A stretch of DNA of 64,000 bases from Hyalella azteca (lineage: Eukaryota; Arthropoda; Malacostraca; Amphipoda; Hyalellidae), in NCBI RefSeq assembly GCF_000764305.2, contig NW_025937992.1:344358-408357 (forward strand), in the 5' to 3' direction. The notes beneath the pieces were generated by a model. That model was given only the letters and a program-made list of their open reading frames with translations, was not told where the DNA came from and did not search any database. The position numbers and the translations under genes are program-made. Below, one piece after another: positions 63,636 to 64,000 of this stretch (its first letter is position 1; the number at the start of each line of letters is the position of its first letter).

Positions 63636-63868
63636 AAATTCCATTCAGCGTAATTCTAAATGAAGCCCCGAATTTGAGGCGGCAGCAGATAACTGATTTG
63701 GTATTGCCGCTAAGCCTTTCAATAGCACTGATATGCGTTGTGGCCCATAGAACGGCTAGCGCTCGGCCACAGGCTGATATCGATGCTTTATATCAGCGGA
63801 CTCCCAGCGACCCTCTTTTGGCCTCCTATAAGCCTGCCAAAATATTCAGTAGCGGCTCTCCGACCTGA
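63636..63868 (+). other. Weak candidate exon: signal-peptide-like then hydrophilic tail
   Basis: A frame open from after a stop near 63633 to the TGA at 63868 encodes a basic stretch (LRRQQITD), a hydrophobic core (LVLPLSLSIALICVV), and then AHRTASA followed by RPQADIDALYQRTPSD. The ASA/RPQ junction looks like a signal-peptidase site. There is no in-frame ATG, so a spliced upstream exon would be needed. AG dinucleotides at CATTCAG and CGGCAGCAG could serve as acceptors. The codons are less AT-biased than the surroundings. I do not recognise the product. It could be a small secreted protein or peptide precursor, or chance. Confidence 0.25.
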
Positions 63869-64000
63869 ACTTCCATTAGGTTGTGAAGAGGCGAATAATA
63901 ATTGTAGTGAACGGAATATTGCCTTTAAATTAACAGAGGTAATTAGGTTGTTTAATTGGATGATGACCGTTCTGTGTATTTTCATGTCATTCTAATTAAC
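63869..64000. other. Window end, non-coding
   Basis: Short AT-rich tail with nothing recognised. Confidence 0.5.

Overview
The window looks like non-coding DNA from an AT-rich eukaryotic nuclear genome, most likely an insect or another arthropod. The reasons are: no dense open reading frames, no operons and no ribosome-binding-site spacing; a broken Tc1/mariner element of the DD37D (maT) type; a deletion derivative of a second mariner-like element; small foldback elements; a short run of the arthropod telomere motif TTAGG; and an unusually large number of minisatellites. The species cannot be read from the sequence. I found no intact conserved protein-coding gene. Most open frames over 60 codons are either chance frames in AT-rich DNA or frames kept open because a tandem-repeat unit is a multiple of three bases.

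Layout. 1-3283: unique AT-rich DNA with a GC-rich patch at 2.4-2.8 kb. 3284-3735: 54-bp minisatellite. 3.7-9.2 kb: strand-asymmetric, T-rich DNA with a G-tract, small hairpins and four TTAGG-like units. 9251-9655: compound minisatellite that changes from 21-bp to 17-bp units. 9.7-20.1 kb: unique DNA with small tandem duplications. 20.1-22.6 kb: a roughly 50-bp sequence present twice about 1.1 kb apart, a 28-bp minisatellite between the copies, and a 1287-bp DD37D transposon inserted in the second copy. The first copy serves as an imperfect empty-site comparison. 22.6-37.1 kb: mostly unique, with GC-richer islands at 22.8-23.4 and 30.5-31.0 kb and a long hairpin at 30.15-30.33 kb. 37.2-38.8 kb: a 54-bp minisatellite, an ATT microsatellite and an 18-bp array. 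43.8 kb and 57.8 kb: two copies, in opposite orientation, of one small foldback element. 44.2-44.55 kb: 133-bp tandem repeat. 50.6-51.1 kb: 24-bp array of 20 units. 54.9-55.3 kb: 40/41-bp array. 58.77-58.95 kb: small element whose two ends each carry a GC-rich palindrome. 59.63-60.21 kb: 581-bp TA-flanked element with 123-bp inverted repeats and the two ends of a transposase. 56.2-56.5 and 63.6-63.9 kb: two weak candidate exons encoding signal-peptide-like sequence.

Only the mobile elements have a readable function. The DD37D element keeps its catalytic triad and inverted repeats but is broken by two frameshifts. The 581-bp element has lost its catalytic core, so it could only have moved using a transposase made elsewhere. 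The region reads as an intergenic stretch or a long intron that has accumulated transposons and minisatellites. I did not find a convincing new biological system.
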